Shown here: positions 40,133 through 47,652 of the stretch, piece after piece
Position numbering within the stretch: position 1 is the first letter of the stretch
Layout: each line of letters starts with the position of its first letter
From: Paraburkholderia phenazinium
GTDB taxonomy: Bacteria; Pseudomonadota; Gammaproteobacteria; Burkholderiales; Burkholderiaceae
DNA length: 64,000 nucleotides
Direction: 5' to 3'
Assembly (NCBI RefSeq): GCF_900141745.1
Contig: NZ_FSRM01000001.1
Location: 1,612,001-1,676,000, forward strand
Notes under the pieces: generated by a model
Seen by the model: the letters and a program-made list of their open reading frames with translations, nothing else
What the model was told of the DNA's origin: nothing
The model's database searches: none
Program-made: the position numbers and the translations under genes

Positions 40133-40432
40133 GTGACTGATTCCGTCCCCGAATATCCGATCGCTCCGCCTACGCCCCACAAAGGGCGCGGTGCCGTGAC
40201 GAACCTGCAAGGCCGCTATGAGCTTGACCAGCGCGAAGCGGTGGACGACGGCTGGGCGCTAAATGAGGAAGAGGACGGCAGTTCACCCAAGTTGCGCACG
40301 CAGATCTTTGAAGAGCGTGCCAAAACCATCCTGACCCGCAACGCATCGCCCGACATCCCGTTTAACGTCTCGCTCAATCCTTATCGCGGTTGCGAACACG
40401 TTATGCGACAATGTAGTTGTTCACTGACTTAG
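40133..40432 (+). pseudogene. PA0069-family radical SAM protein, truncated by island insertion
   Basis: GTG start; the host-encoded part covers ~89 residues (TDSVPEYPIAPPTPHKGRG ... QIFEERAKTILTRN ... PFNVSLNPYRGCEH). In intact relatives the next residues are GCIYC, completing the CxxxCxxC cluster motif. Here the reading frame enters foreign DNA at about 40400 and adds VMRQCSCSLT before TAG. Only the first cluster Cys remains, so no radical SAM chemistry is possible. These proteins resemble spore-photoproduct-lyase-like enzymes. The rest of the gene should lie beyond the right end of the island, outside the window. Confidence 0.85.
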
Positions 40433-40584
40433 ACTATAAGCAATTGGTTTTAATAAATATTTTTTATAGTTTAGGGCAAGCGCGGAGCGCGCGCAGCTTC
40501 AAGTGTGGTCAAGTCGTGAACCCGTAGGGCCATCCACAGCCTTGTGCTGTGGGTGGACGACTTGTCCACACGGATATTTGTCAC

Positions 40585-41898
40585 ATGAATTCGTTCGAGA
40601 TTTCATCAGATGAAGTCGTAATTGCTGACGACGAGGACGTTTCTGATTGGTCGATAACGCGAGCGACTCATGGTCCAGTCGCGGTCGAACATGGCAAGTC
40701 GACTGTAATTCTCAAACATGCGAGAAACCGGCCTCTACCAAAGGGATTTCCCATAATCCTGGACGACAAAACAGGCATCATATGCGAGCCGGCTTTCATA
40801 TTTCTCGCTGAAGAGTTTTCCGGGATAGGAGCGGCAGTGTTCGTTTTGAACACAGTCTTGGCCTATGCAAATGACTTGAAATCGTGGTTCGTATTTTTGG
40901 AAGAGTTTGGAGTTGCTTGGAATACGGCTACATCGGCCCATCTTAATTCTTTCCTCGAGTTTCTGAGTGGTGCCATTTCGCCTATTACTGGCGTTGAATA
41001 CGCCGTTGGTACGATAAATCGGCGCCGGATGATTATTGCCAAGATGTATGAGTTCTGGCGAAAGCAGAACCTAGAATGCGCTGTTCCAGGGTCGCTTTTG
41101 AGCGAGCCCGACTTGTCAAAAAAAGCAAAGGGAAAGGCAAGAAGGCCGGTCGGGATACTTACCCCAATTCAGCAACAAACTCTCTTAAATGCGCTTGGCT
41201 GTGAGCCGAAAAAGTGGAATCCGGAGGATGCGTCGAAGTCATCAAGAAATCGGATATATGGCGATATTGCACTCATAACTGGTATGCGTATTTCCGAGAT
41301 TTCCTCATTGAGGGCGTCACAATTCACTGGTTTCGCCGTTATCGACTTGGTGGAGACCGAATTATATCCGGTGAATGTTCGGCGAAAAGGAGGGATGGTA
41401 AAGCCTGTCCTATTTTCGGGAGACCTGATTTCTGAGATTTTGGATTACATCCAGGGCGAGAGGAATCATATTCTCAATTCTCTGAACATTAAGAGAAATT
41501 CGTTAATCTTAAACTCTTTGTCCGTTCATGCACACAAGGGGAAGCCTCCTTCTGTTCGAACTATTCAGCGAGAATTTTCCGAAGCTTGCATTAAGTTGGG
41601 ATTCACTGAGGTCGTGGAGTGTACGTCATTCGCAATGAAGTCAAGCGACGAAATCATATCGGATACTTTCTCGAAAATTGTCTCGAAATATGTTTTTCAT
41701 GACCTTCGCCACACATTTGCAGTTACGACCTACTACGCTCTGAAGTTTGCGGGAGACGAAGAGCCCTGGATGAATTTGGCTGACCGATTAGGGCACGCTG
41801 ACCCTCGAACGACCATATCGATTTATTTGGCTGGTACTAGAACGTTCGAAGGTCGAGTCACCGACCGATTTATGGAGGCTATCCGTCGTGAAGTCTAA
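40585..41898 (+). CDS. Tyrosine recombinase 1 of the trio
   Basis: 437 residues from ATG 40585; an in-frame GTG at 40549 is less likely. Catalytic motifs of phage-type integrases are complete: Arg I in ALITGMRISEISSLRASQF, HxLRH in FHDLRHTFAVTTYY, and the LGHADPRTTISIYL Tyr motif. The N-terminal SAM-like core-binding domain spans residues ~80-190. Its stop codon lies inside the start of the next recombinase (11-nt overlap). It is the TnpA-like member in order and size. It probably carries out strand exchange with its two neighbours. Confidence 0.88.
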   Translation: MNSFEISSDEVVIADDEDVSDWSITRATHGPVAVEHGKSTVILKHARNRPLPKGFPIILDDKTGIICEPAFIFLAEEFSGIGAAVFVLNTVLAYANDLKSWFVFLEEFGVAWNTATSAHLNSFLEFLSGAISPITGVEYAVGTINRRRMIIAKMYEFWRKQNLECAVPGSLLSEPDLSKKAKGKARRPVGILTPIQQQTLLNALGCEPKKWNPEDASKSSRNRIYGDIALITGMRISEISSLRASQFTGFAVIDLVETELYPVNVRRKGGMVKPVLFSGDLISEILDYIQGERNHILNSLNIKRNSLILNSLSVHAHKGKPPSVRTIQREFSEACIKLGFTEVVECTSFAMKSSDEIISDTFSKIVSKYVFHDLRHTFAVTTYYALKFAGDEEPWMNLADRLGHADPRTTISIYLAGTRTFEGRVTDRFMEAIRREV

Positions 41899-43717
41899 AA
41901 CTGGCTCCCTGCTCTATTCTCAGCTTTCGAGTCAGCAAAAGCTCGTGCTTTCGAAAGGGTCGGCAGACGTATTGGTGGCTGACCAGTTTGGGAGTTTTAC
42001 TGGTCCCAAAGAAAATTTGCCGAATTTCCAGAAGGCGCTGTCTATTCTGAGAATTGTGGTTGAGGGGTTTGCGATTGCCGAGGCAATAGTTGTCGGATAC
42101 ATAAGAGTTTGCAACGGGCAGAGCATCAAATCGAAGGGCGTTTATCGAATTCTTGTAACCAATTTGAATTTTGGTTTTTTGCAATTTTTACGTGAAAAAG
42201 ACTCGACGGATATTGCTGTTGTTCAGATTGATACGGAGATGGTCTCCGACTTTTTGCTGTGGCTGAAGTCGGGTGAGCGTGGCCTGAGCGACGGTACCGC
42301 TAAACAGTATTTTTCTATATTCAGGCGCATACTGGAACGGTTGAGGGAAGAGCGATATAAACTCGCGGCCGACCTTTCGTTTCCGAGAAATCCCTTCCCC
42401 GACGTGCGCAGTAGTGTGAAGAAGACTAAGCGGTTGGATGACATCACATACGGAAAAGTCATCCGGGCTTGCATGTCTGAGATTGACCTTCAATTGAATG
42501 TCTTGCTGCCTGCCTGGGAATCGTGGGACTCAGACGAGATGGTTGAGCCAGATGACACGAAGAAGGGGTCCGGTCGCTATAGTGACATCAGAGCAGTTTG
42601 GACTTGGGTGCGCCGCAATGTTCCGGCTGGAACACTTTTGCCTACTTTGGAAGACATAGAGAAAACTCATCCGGATGTTTCGGATGCTGTTCAAAATCAC
42701 CGTGCCTCTAACGTCACTCGGCCCTTTTACCCCAGCCCAGAGGGAATCTTCCCGTTCATCTTACTTTTGTTCGTGTACACCTTTGCTAACGCTGAACCGT
42801 TGTTTGGTCTGCTTCAGTCGGGTGTGGATGAGCAAGAAGTAATGGGGATTCGTCGAACGGTTCTGGATTTGTATAAAAACCGGTCTGATACCTATCAACG
42901 AACCTTCGCAAAGGACGAGAGCGACCGATTCTCGCCGGAACAACTTCTTAAGGTAATAGAGCGCTGGACCGGTCATATTCGACCGCTCGCGGGCTCGCAC
43001 CCTCAGCACATCTTTTTATTTGCGACAAACAGGCGCCGCGTTCGTGGCTTCTACACTATCGAGCATGACGGTGTCGGTTCGGATGTCGCTTGGAATGCCG
43101 CGGTTGACAGGTTTTGCAAAAAATATGATTTGCCGAAAATTCAAACGCGAATCGTAAGAACGACGGGATTGGATGTAACTCGAGAATTGCACGATGATGA
43201 CATTCTTGCGGTATCAGCAGTCGCTGGCACTAAAGCTGGGGCAACGTTGGAGTTCCATTATGAAGGCGAGCCGACGAAGCTTCGGCGTGCTGAGAAGCTT
43301 CTGCCGGTGATGGTCGCCTACGAGCGTTGGGCTTACCTTGGAGGGAAGCCTGATACTCGTCGCACTCCGGGAGATTCTGACGTACTTGCAGCTACGCCGG
43401 GTTGGGGGTGCCTGGACCCTTTTGCGTCACCGATTCCGGGCGAAAGGGAGGGGCGCAGTTGTCAGGCAATGGGACGATGCCCGGCATGCCCGCTCGGTTT
43501 TTTGGACTTGACTTCGCCATATGCGCTGGCGCGGGCAGTGCAACTCGCCGATGAGCTGAAGGCGGCACGGTACTATCTTGACCACTCGCGGTGGAAGGCT
43601 GCCTACGAGAGAGCGCTGCAATACCTATTGAAGAAATGGTTGCCAGCTTTCACATCGCCGGAGGTTATCGAAGCAGCAAAGAAGTTTTCGCTATCTCCGA
43701 TAGGGAGGGTCGAATAA
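41888..43717 (+). CDS. Tyrosine recombinase 2 of the trio (degenerate motifs, zinc-finger-like end)
   Basis: 609 residues, GTG start overlapping recombinase 1 by 11 nt. The large N-terminal region has no clear family match. The catalytic part is divergent: the region with FTNxRxxE in normal enzymes reads FANAEPLFGLL. Recognisable are TRELHDDDILAVSAVAGTKAGATLEFHYEGEP, where the Tyr may be the nucleophile. The C-terminus has a Cys cluster (GCLDPF ... SCQAMGRCPACPLG) suggesting a zinc site. TnpB of Tn554 has comparable size (about 630 residues). Activity on its own is doubtful. Confidence 0.75.
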   Translation: MKSKTGSLLYSQLSSQQKLVLSKGSADVLVADQFGSFTGPKENLPNFQKALSILRIVVEGFAIAEAIVVGYIRVCNGQSIKSKGVYRILVTNLNFGFLQFLREKDSTDIAVVQIDTEMVSDFLLWLKSGERGLSDGTAKQYFSIFRRILERLREERYKLAADLSFPRNPFPDVRSSVKKTKRLDDITYGKVIRACMSEIDLQLNVLLPAWESWDSDEMVEPDDTKKGSGRYSDIRAVWTWVRRNVPAGTLLPTLEDIEKTHPDVSDAVQNHRASNVTRPFYPSPEGIFPFILLLFVYTFANAEPLFGLLQSGVDEQEVMGIRRTVLDLYKNRSDTYQRTFAKDESDRFSPEQLLKVIERWTGHIRPLAGSHPQHIFLFATNRRRVRGFYTIEHDGVGSDVAWNAAVDRFCKKYDLPKIQTRIVRTTGLDVTRELHDDDILAVSAVAGTKAGATLEFHYEGEPTKLRRAEKLLPVMVAYERWAYLGGKPDTRRTPGDSDVLAATPGWGCLDPFASPIPGEREGRSCQAMGRCPACPLGFLDLTSPYALARAVQLADELKAARYYLDHSRWKAAYERALQYLLKKWLPAFTSPEVIEAAKKFSLSPIGRVE

Positions 43718-45930
43718 TGGTCACGACAAATCCAAAGCGTGTGATGACGCCGGTTGACCGGAAAGAGATGCGAGTATCATCCCGGTCATTCTGGACCGAT
43801 GACATATGGTACTTAGATAATCCGAAACCTGGTCAGAAAAACGTTATTTATTGGAAATATCTGCTGCCAGATGGAAGCTGGACGACTGACCCAGAGAACT
43901 TCGAGATTCTTGAGTCATTCCGAGAGGCGTTCTGGGGCATGTTGTCGGACGCAGGTTGGTACGGCACCACGTTGGCAGTTGGTGGTATGGAGAACATTGC
44001 CACCGGCGCCCGTTCTTTGTTCCGCTGGATGAATTACCGAGGCCTACGTTCTGTCGGAGACTTAACTCCTGTTAATCAGAATCTCTATCTTGAAGACATC
44101 CCGGGGATAGTTGTCTACGGGAACGACTTTTATGGAGAGCGGCTCCGTGACGCTGAGTTCGAGCCGGATGATTTTGAAGTCGAGGAGGATGACGAAACCG
44201 CGGATGTGGACGCTAGTCAATCGGTTGAGCGGGAATACGAAGAGACGTATTCGGACGAGGACGAGGGCGAGGGCGAGGGCGAAGTTGAGGAATCTGAGCG
44301 CGACCAGTTGACGTGGTCCAAAGTCACGGCACGTATAAAGCCAATCTATTTTCTATTCGCTCAAAAAGCAAAGTTGGCCGCGCGGGGTTTTGGTTTTATT
44401 CAAAACGAGCCCTTCGGTGGTAGGCGTCTGAATAAAGTCACCGGCACGATTGCTAAACATACCCTAAATCGAATTCCACCTTTGCCAGATGAGGTCGTCG
44501 GGCCGCTCCTAAGAATCGCCATCGAATGGCTTGAGGTCAGGTCGGCAGACATCCTTGCAATGCAAGATTTATTGCTCAATGCGCGAGCTGAGCGTGAAGA
44601 TTCGGGAAATTATTTAACGCAAAAGGCGGGGCGTGTAAAAGCGGCATTGGAAAGTTACCAATTTTTAGATGGAAGCAACATTTACGAGCCGTGGGGTGTG
44701 AAAAATATAGGTGGTCTCGGTCAAAGGCATCCAGCAATCATCTTAAGATATTGTTTTAATCGTTTAAGAGACGCTTGTGTAATTGTGCTTCAATACCTTA
44801 TCGGTATCCGGCCAAGTGAGGTTTGCGGTATTGCCGGCGGTATGAACGAGACGACTGGGCTTCCAACTTGTGTCGGCACTATCCGTCTGAGGTCAGGCTT
44901 TATGGAAGCGTTCAACCTTATATCTACGCTATCGAAAGGAGTCGAACGGCTTCGGTTGGAGGAGTGGTCGCTGGCGTGCCGGCCCGCAGGTTCGACGCAT
45001 CTGCCTCTAACGGTTCTTGCTCTTCAGGTTCTTGAGCGGCTCATGTCGCCGTGGCGAAAGCTCGGTGGATATGACTCAATGATAGTCGGACTCACATTGG
45101 CACATTCTTTCCCGTACTCACCGGCAAACATAGAGCCGGTTAGCGTTGGGTTTTTGGGAAAACACCTAAAAATCTTTATCACGCGTGAAGTTGACTTTAG
45201 TGGCCTGCCAGACAAGAGTCATCGGGGCGAAAGCCTCGTGGAGTATCGCAAATCGGGCGGCCGGAATATTTCGGCTCGGCATGCGAGAAAGACGTTTGCG
45301 GCCTTCATTCTCGAGACCCGCGCTTCACTTCTCGGTGCGGTCAAGGACCACTTTAAGCACATGAGTGTTTCGACTACCGAGGGGGCCTATTTCCCGCAAT
45401 CGACGCGTATGCGAGGCGACATAAACAGCGTAGGGACCTTGGACAGCGTATCGATGTTCATGCAGGCAGTTCGAGGGCGAAAGTTTGTTGGACGAATGGC
45501 TGAAGCAGTCCACCGTTACTTTAGTGGGCCTGAGTTTCAGGGAAACGTCGATGACAACGACCTCTTCAAGAAAATTAAGGCGTTCGTGATAAAACATGAC
45601 CTGAGAATATTCTTCAACGACCATGGCAAATGTTTTATCAAGGTTGACCCGTTGGCTTCACGGTGTCGCCAGGCGACGGGTACCGCGCATATCATGATGA
45701 CTAAGCCTGATTACACGGTTCGTTCTCCGAGCATGTGCGGAGGCTGTGCAGTCTTCGCTATGGATGCGGAAAACCTTCCGTTTTGGAAAGACAGAACCAT
45801 TCGTTACGCGTCGGATGCAGAAGCCGCTAGGAAAGATGACAGGGAGCATGAGTATCGTGTCCATCTTGCGCGCGCGCAGCAGGCTGAGCAATTTGTCAAA
45901 CTCTTGACGGATTTTGAAGATGACCGATGA
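43717..45930 (+). CDS. Tyrosine recombinase 3 of the trio (large, acidic insert)
   Basis: 737 residues from ATG 43717, which overlaps the previous stop by one base (TAATG) and follows AGGGAGG. An acidic low-complexity insert (DFEVEEDDETADVDASQ ... DEDEGEGEGEVEESE) at residues ~150-195 separates the N-terminal region from the core. Catalytic motifs are Arg I in QYLIGIRPSEVCGIAGG, HARK in ISARHARKTFAAFILE, and the likely Tyr in HMSVSTTEGAYFPQ. A Cys cluster near the end (SRCRQATG ... SPSMCGGCAVF) parallels that of recombinase 2. An ORF start 126 nt further upstream overlaps the previous gene and is rejected. Confidence 0.8.
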   Translation: MVTTNPKRVMTPVDRKEMRVSSRSFWTDDIWYLDNPKPGQKNVIYWKYLLPDGSWTTDPENFEILESFREAFWGMLSDAGWYGTTLAVGGMENIATGARSLFRWMNYRGLRSVGDLTPVNQNLYLEDIPGIVVYGNDFYGERLRDAEFEPDDFEVEEDDETADVDASQSVEREYEETYSDEDEGEGEGEVEESERDQLTWSKVTARIKPIYFLFAQKAKLAARGFGFIQNEPFGGRRLNKVTGTIAKHTLNRIPPLPDEVVGPLLRIAIEWLEVRSADILAMQDLLLNARAEREDSGNYLTQKAGRVKAALESYQFLDGSNIYEPWGVKNIGGLGQRHPAIILRYCFNRLRDACVIVLQYLIGIRPSEVCGIAGGMNETTGLPTCVGTIRLRSGFMEAFNLISTLSKGVERLRLEEWSLACRPAGSTHLPLTVLALQVLERLMSPWRKLGGYDSMIVGLTLAHSFPYSPANIEPVSVGFLGKHLKIFITREVDFSGLPDKSHRGESLVEYRKSGGRNISARHARKTFAAFILETRASLLGAVKDHFKHMSVSTTEGAYFPQSTRMRGDINSVGTLDSVSMFMQAVRGRKFVGRMAEAVHRYFSGPEFQGNVDDNDLFKKIKAFVIKHDLRIFFNDHGKCFIKVDPLASRCRQATGTAHIMMTKPDYTVRSPSMCGGCAVFAMDAENLPFWKDRTIRYASDAEAARKDDREHEYRVHLARAQQAEQFVKLLTDFEDDR

Positions 45931-46390
45931 TTCTATGGAGCAAGACGATGTCGCTTCGGACTTTCTGCAAGCGCTTGAGCGGCTACAGCGAGGAGTCCCG
46001 GGCAATGAGGAACTGCAGAGCCGGCACGCAGCCGGTCGACTACGCGTCAACGTTGCTTCGGTCGCGTTGGAAGCAGGCCATTCGAGAACTCTTATCGGAC
46101 ACGACAAGTGTCCCTATCCTAATGTTCGGAAGCAGGTACTATTGGCCGTGAGGGGGGACCCAGAGAAGAAAAGCGAGACCCTCAAGAACAAAATAGTGCG
46201 TCTTCGAAATGAGAACTCTGAGCTTCAGGACAAGCTAGACCTTGTAGTGACCGCAAATGCCGAATTGCTGTTGCGTGTCCGGAATGCAGAGAAGGGGTTG
46301 TTTGGAGATGGGCGGCCGCTAAAACGCGCGACAAAATCAGAGAGGCTGGGAGCTATCTCGATTGTTGGTAAGAAGCAGTCTACGCCCTAG
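45920..46390 (+). CDS. Small coiled-coil accessory protein of the recombinase operon (TnpC-like position)
   Basis: 156 residues from ATG 45920, overlapping recombinase 3 by 11 nt (ATGACCGATGA). The N-terminal half (AAGRLRVNVASVALEAGHSRTLIGHDKCPYPNVRKQVLLA) looks like a helix-turn-helix. The C-terminal half is a coiled coil (KNKIVRLRNENSELQDKLDLVVTANAELLLRVRNAEKG). In Tn554 a third small protein, TnpC (125 residues), influences frequency and orientation of transposition; the position and coiled-coil nature suggest the same kind of role. It closes the four-gene operon. Confidence 0.72.
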   Translation: MTDDSMEQDDVASDFLQALERLQRGVPGNEELQSRHAAGRLRVNVASVALEAGHSRTLIGHDKCPYPNVRKQVLLAVRGDPEKKSETLKNKIVRLRNENSELQDKLDLVVTANAELLLRVRNAEKGLFGDGRPLKRATKSERLGAISIVGKKQSTP

Positions 46391-46417
46391 CGCAACCGAT
46401 ACTCGCAGACAGGTGTT

Positions 46418-46987
46418 CTAGGGCTCGAGTAGCTTACGCCCGTCGACGCGCACCGCCACTGGTACATTGGTCGCGTTGAATGACAAGGCAATGACCTTGC
46501 TGCGCTTGCCGACAGGAATAGGCTCAGGCCACTGAGCTTTCATGACTCCACCAATCGGATGTGTTACCGCAGCGTAGTGAACCACATATGGCACATGCTC
46601 ACGCGGCCACGGTCTGTTATGCGACACATCCCGCGAATGGTCCCCGCGCCGGGGCAGCAAGGGGCGGATGCCATACGATACGCATCCTCCGATTGCAATT
46701 TCGTCGGAGCTTTCTCCATATGTCACAGCGCGTTCAATCCGCAAGCGTTCGCCATCGCGCCAAGCCAGCATCAAGCATCTCAGTTGAATTTCCGCAGTGC
46801 CGTTCTGATTGAACCGGATTTCCCAAAACGCATACAAAATCTTCGGAGCCTCAAGTCCTGCAGGGGACATCATCCGCACATCATAGACTGCGCCGTGGGC
46901 AGCTCGTAGGCTTTGGCGGTCAGGGCTGAAGTCGAGTGAGGTCAGCTGCGAAACGAGAACTGGGGCGCTGAAGTAGTAGGAGAACAC
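46418..46987 (-). CDS. Downstream fragment of a frameshifted Ntn-hydrolase-like gene
   Basis: 189 residues from a GTG at 46987, but the frame is open upstream to 47069 and reads sensible sequence there (RRAQVVRPVRSPHITDGREVF) before the formal start. It continues the reading of the upstream fragment in the -1 frame. No known domain was recognised; SFNATNVPVAVRVDGRKLLEP ends it. The most economical view is that it is the C-terminal part of one ~350-residue protein split by an indel around 47050-47070. A separate gene with a GTG start cannot be excluded. Confidence 0.5.
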   Translation of the reverse strand: MFSYYFSAPVLVSQLTSLDFSPDRQSLRAAHGAVYDVRMMSPAGLEAPKILYAFWEIRFNQNGTAEIQLRCLMLAWRDGERLRIERAVTYGESSDEIAIGGCVSYGIRPLLPRRGDHSRDVSHNRPWPREHVPYVVHYAAVTHPIGGVMKAQWPEPIPVGKRSKVIALSFNATNVPVAVRVDGRKLLEP

Positions 46988-47049
46988 TTCTCTCCCGTCG
47001 GTGATGTGGGGGGAACGGACAGGCCGTACGACTTGGGCCCTTCGAGTCG

Positions 47050-47541
47050 CTAAAGCAAGTCCGTAAGGTTATTGTCTCCAGAGCCGCAGAAGTAGACATC
47101 ACCAAAGACCTTGCTTTTGAAGACCTGCATGTCGTGGAAATATCGGAACCGATGATGGTCGTCGATGCCGTAAATGACCGCGAACGACACGCTACTCCGC
47201 TCCGCCTCGTTCAATCCGTTCAATTCACCGAGTATGAATTCTTCGGACATCTCCTCACCTCTTTCGAGGCGTTCGGAAATTCCCCGCACGATACTGCGGG
47301 CCACGAACTCGGTGCCGGCATACGCAAACATCCCTTTGCGCCCGAACGGATGTATCTTCTGTGACAGGTCGCTTATTTTCATTGGCCCTAACGCTGTCGG
47401 AATTTCAAATTCCGACTCAAGAGGCCGTACCACGGAGGGGAGAGCAACTGGCTCCTTCACGAAGCGTGCTGGCGAAGTCAAGATTGTGTCTGTGATGACG
47501 ACCGGAAATGTGTCGGCAAACAGAACAACTGTAATTGTCAT
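47050..47541 (-). CDS. Proteasome-like (Ntn-hydrolase fold) protein, N-terminal fragment
   Basis: 163 residues. MTITVVLFADTFPVVITDTILTSP resembles the first strands of proteasome-type Ntn hydrolases (MTTIVA..dGvVvasDs.lt); SQKIHPFGRKGMFAYAGTEFVARSIVRGI and VFGDVYFCGSGDNNLTDLL fit the later strands. The catalytic Thr would be Thr2 or Thr17; this is not certain. The frame stops at TAG 47050-47052 exactly where the downstream fragment is already open. The fold is inferred from pattern only. It lies 111 nt downstream of the DUF262 nuclease on the same strand, so the two could be co-transcribed. Confidence 0.5.
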   Translation of the reverse strand: MTITVVLFADTFPVVITDTILTSPARFVKEPVALPSVVRPLESEFEIPTALGPMKISDLSQKIHPFGRKGMFAYAGTEFVARSIVRGISERLERGEEMSEEFILGELNGLNEAERSSVSFAVIYGIDDHHRFRYFHDMQVFKSKVFGDVYFCGSGDNNLTDLL

Positions 47542-47652
47542 ATTGGCTTACCCCGGCCTACGGTTGAGGTTTCCTTGTCGACGTATATCACGCAGACACC
47601 GCATCAAAGTCGATGCTGCGTAAGTACTTGCGCGAGAGTGCCGCTTCCGCCA

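Noticed and set aside
43591..43716. Longer start for recombinase 3
   Set aside because: The extension would overlap recombinase 2 by 127 nt; ATG 43717 has a good AGGGAGG and the typical TAATG junction.
44160..44300. GAGGGC tandem triplet-like repeats as a possible CRISPR or VNTR
   Set aside because: They encode the acidic insert of recombinase 3 and are too short and irregular; no CRISPR array was seen anywhere in the window.
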